Below are positions 12,481 through 13,364 of a DNA stretch of 13,364 nt, one piece after another. Source of the DNA: Prevotella sp. UBA6447. Lineage in GTDB: Bacteria; Bacteroidota; Bacteroidia; Bacteroidales; Bacteroidaceae. The notes beneath the pieces were generated by a model. It saw only the letters and a program-made list of their open reading frames with translations, ran no database searches and was not told where the DNA came from. Within the stretch, counting starts at the first letter, position 1; every line of letters begins with the position of its first letter. Location: NCBI GenBank assembly GCA_002437115.1, contig DJOD01000040.1:1-13364 (forward strand). The letters run 5' to 3'. The position numbers and the translations under genes are program-made.

Positions 12481-12600
12481 GAACTCTTGTATGATTTCTG
12501 TTACTTTCCACTTGTAATCGCTTGTTTCAAGTCGTTCTTGGCTCTTTTTATCCTCACATCTCAACTTTTCTAATTGTTACTCCGTTACCTGAATCTTCAT
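12367..12600 (-). pseudogene. Small minus-strand gene interrupted by a stop at codon 8
   Basis: From the ATG at 12600 the frame reads MKIQVTE, then TAA (12579-12577), and continues without a break as QLEKLRCEDKKSQERLE...KWKVTEIIQEFLLAERKRA to a stop at 12367-12369, 78 codons in all. The charged, helical composition fits a real protein, and the TAA stands where a glutamate (GAA) would suit. A TACCTTTG element lies 32 bases upstream. I do not recognise a family. Alternatively translation may restart downstream, for example at the TTG at 12564, or none of it may be coding. Confidence 0.35.
12417..12470 (+). terminator. 14-bp hairpin with T-rich tail
   Basis: GAGCGATAGCCCAA at 12417-12430 pairs with TTGGGCTGTCGCTC at 12448-12461 (one T·G pair) around a 17-base loop, followed by TCTTTCTTT. 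This is the best intrinsic terminator candidate downstream of the 11779 promoter. On the other strand the stem lies inside the small broken gene and has no T run. Confidence 0.5.
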
Positions 12601-12628
12601 CACAATTTCTGGGATTTGATAAATTTGG

Positions 12629-12735
12629 TTGCAAAGGTAATGTCTGTACCCATATTCCTTGCAAGGTCAGTTGCCTACGGTCTCTTGCAAAAATCTCCAC
12701 CTTGCAGGTCGTATTTTAGCAGAGAACCTTGCAGG
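12629..12735. repeat. Cluster of TTGCA motifs
   Basis: TTGCA occurs five times in the same orientation, starting at 12629, 12659, 12685, 12702 and 12729. Three copies are CCTTGCA(A)GG-like, and the one at 12657-12666 (CCTTGCAAGG) is a perfect 10-base palindrome. Spacing is 17-30 bases. The cluster lies just upstream of the right-hand gene and could be regulator, recombinase arm-type or replication-initiator sites. The role is not shown by the sequence. Confidence 0.4.
12632..12664 (-). promoter_or_regulatory. Possible leftward promoter of the broken small gene
   Basis: On the minus strand TTG (12664-12662), a 22-base spacer and TACCTTTG (12639-12632) resemble a Bacteroidetes promoter. The -7 box is exact; the -33 match and spacing are weak. 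It overlaps two TTGCA motifs and points to the ATG at 12600. Confidence 0.35.
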
Positions 12736-12823
12736 AAAAGCACAGACACCTTTTGAGGCAACAAAATTTTAATCAACCCCGAAATTGCAGATGCAAAATT
12801 AGGGAATAAAAAAATGAAGACTT

Positions 12824-13364
12824 ATGGCAAACATTTGTGACACTCAGTACAAGGTGATGGGCGAACGCAAGGCGGTAGCCGACCTTTGGAACACGCTCCA
12901 AACAATGGAGGTGAACACCAAGAACGTATATCTCTACAAGTTGGCGGAACACTATGGCATCGACTATGAGAAGATGGATATATCGGTAAGAGGACATATC
13001 TATTGGGCAGAGTTTGAGGCAGACGAGGACATCTGCTTGTTGTCCTTTGACACCGAAAGTGCATGGTCAGCCTGTGAGGAGTTCTTTGATGAACTGAACA
13101 AAGTTCTTGGTGGAGAACTTTCCATCAGTTATCGTGAGATAGAATGTGGATGCGACATTTTCTATGTCCACGACGAGCAAGGCTTCTTCCCAGAGGAATG
13201 CTGTGTGAGTTCTTCGGGTGAGCCTTTCGAGGATGCTTGTGAGGACGTCTTTGACACTTGCCAAGATGCGATTACCAAGTGGTGTGAGAAGATGGCTATC
13301 TCGCAAGGTGACAGAACCGATGATGAAATGGTGGACTTCATCAACGGCTATGAGTATGAGAACG
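12824..13364 (+). CDS. Api92/DUF1281-like acidic protein, N-terminal part (runs off right edge)
   Basis: The frame opens at 12824 and remains open to the right edge, giving 180 residues of a longer protein. An earlier ATG at 12814 is in another frame and stops after eight codons. It begins MANICDTQYKVMGERKAVADLW and contains VRGHIYWAEFEADED, LSISYREIECGCDIFYVHDEQG, FFPEECCVSSSGEPFEDACEDVFDT and a late EMVDFINGYEYE. This acidic, cysteine-containing pattern resembles the ferredoxin-like-fold Api92/DUF1281 proteins carried by Bacteroidetes conjugative elements and phages. The likeness comes from memory of the family and is not verified. There is no signal peptide or membrane segment. No consensus promoter is evident directly upstream; the TTGCA cluster lies 90-200 bases before it. 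Function is unknown, and its presence is the main sign of a mobile element to the right. Confidence 0.6.
   Translation, partial: MANICDTQYKVMGERKAVADLWNTLQTMEVNTKNVYLYKLAEHYGIDYEKMDISVRGHIYWAEFEADEDICLLSFDTESAWSACEEFFDELNKVLGGELSISYREIECGCDIFYVHDEQGFFPEECCVSSSGEPFEDACEDVFDTCQDAITKWCEKMAISQGDRTDDEMVDFINGYEYEN

Noticed and set aside
1..13364. CRISPR array, toxin-antitoxin pair or restriction system
   Set aside because: No regularly spaced repeats, and no recognisable cas, toxin-antitoxin or methyltransferase genes were found on either strand.

Overview
The window looks like chromosomal DNA of a Bacteroidales bacterium, most likely a Prevotella/Segatella-type gut or rumen organism. The evidence is repeated promoters of the Bacteroidetes type (TTTG, about 19-21 bases, then TAnnTTTG), a lack of clear Shine-Dalgarno sequences, and several protein families typical of the group: a DUF4294 protein, a Bacteroidales-type FabI, a bacterial GH3 (auxin-responsive-like) acyl-adenylase, and secreted glycoside hydrolases ending in a short YxLxGxx...GxYIxxxxK tail. 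All family names come from reading the sequence; no database search was run.

Layout. (1) 1-1979, minus strand: a GH3-superfamily enzyme followed 58 bp later by a lipoprotein with an Ig-like domain that runs off the left edge. (2) 1980-2870: a long non-coding stretch with an orphan promoter, two terminator-like hairpins (possibly a small RNA) and the promoter of the next gene. (3) 2871-8320: a secreted GH53 endo-galactanase (+), a large bidirectional hairpin, fabI (-), a divergent promoter region with an inverted repeat over the fabI -33 element, and a 954-residue GH43 arabinanase-like protein with GH43_C-like, Ig-like and LamG-like modules (+). The two hydrolases suit the galactan and arabinan side chains of rhamnogalacturonan I and share a 13-base promoter core; no SusC/SusD genes are visible. 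(4) 8321-9200: a 99-bp P-loop ATPase remnant and a DUF4294 gene (-) whose consensus promoter predicts an almost leaderless mRNA. (5) 9364-11538: tRNA-Arg(CCT) with a consensus promoter, then a tightly coupled pair, an ADP-ribosylglycohydrolase and a 385-residue protein I do not recognise.

(6) 11539-13364 changes character. The DNA becomes AT-richer and poor in genes. A consensus promoter at 11779-11810 leads into about 340 bases dense in hairpins, two of them mutually exclusive, which I read as a structured RNA or leader. Then come related short coding fragments on opposite strands, linked by a 17-bp perfect inverted repeat around a 14-bp hairpin, a small minus-strand gene broken by a stop at codon 8, and a cluster of TTGCA motifs. 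The last gene, open at the right edge, resembles small acidic proteins of Bacteroidetes conjugative elements (Api92/DUF1281-like). I infer that this part belongs to, or borders, an integrated mobile element.

The best candidates for something undescribed are the structured RNA region at 11817-12156 and the ADP-ribosylglycohydrolase plus unknown-protein pair at 9573-11538. Neither can be settled from this window alone.
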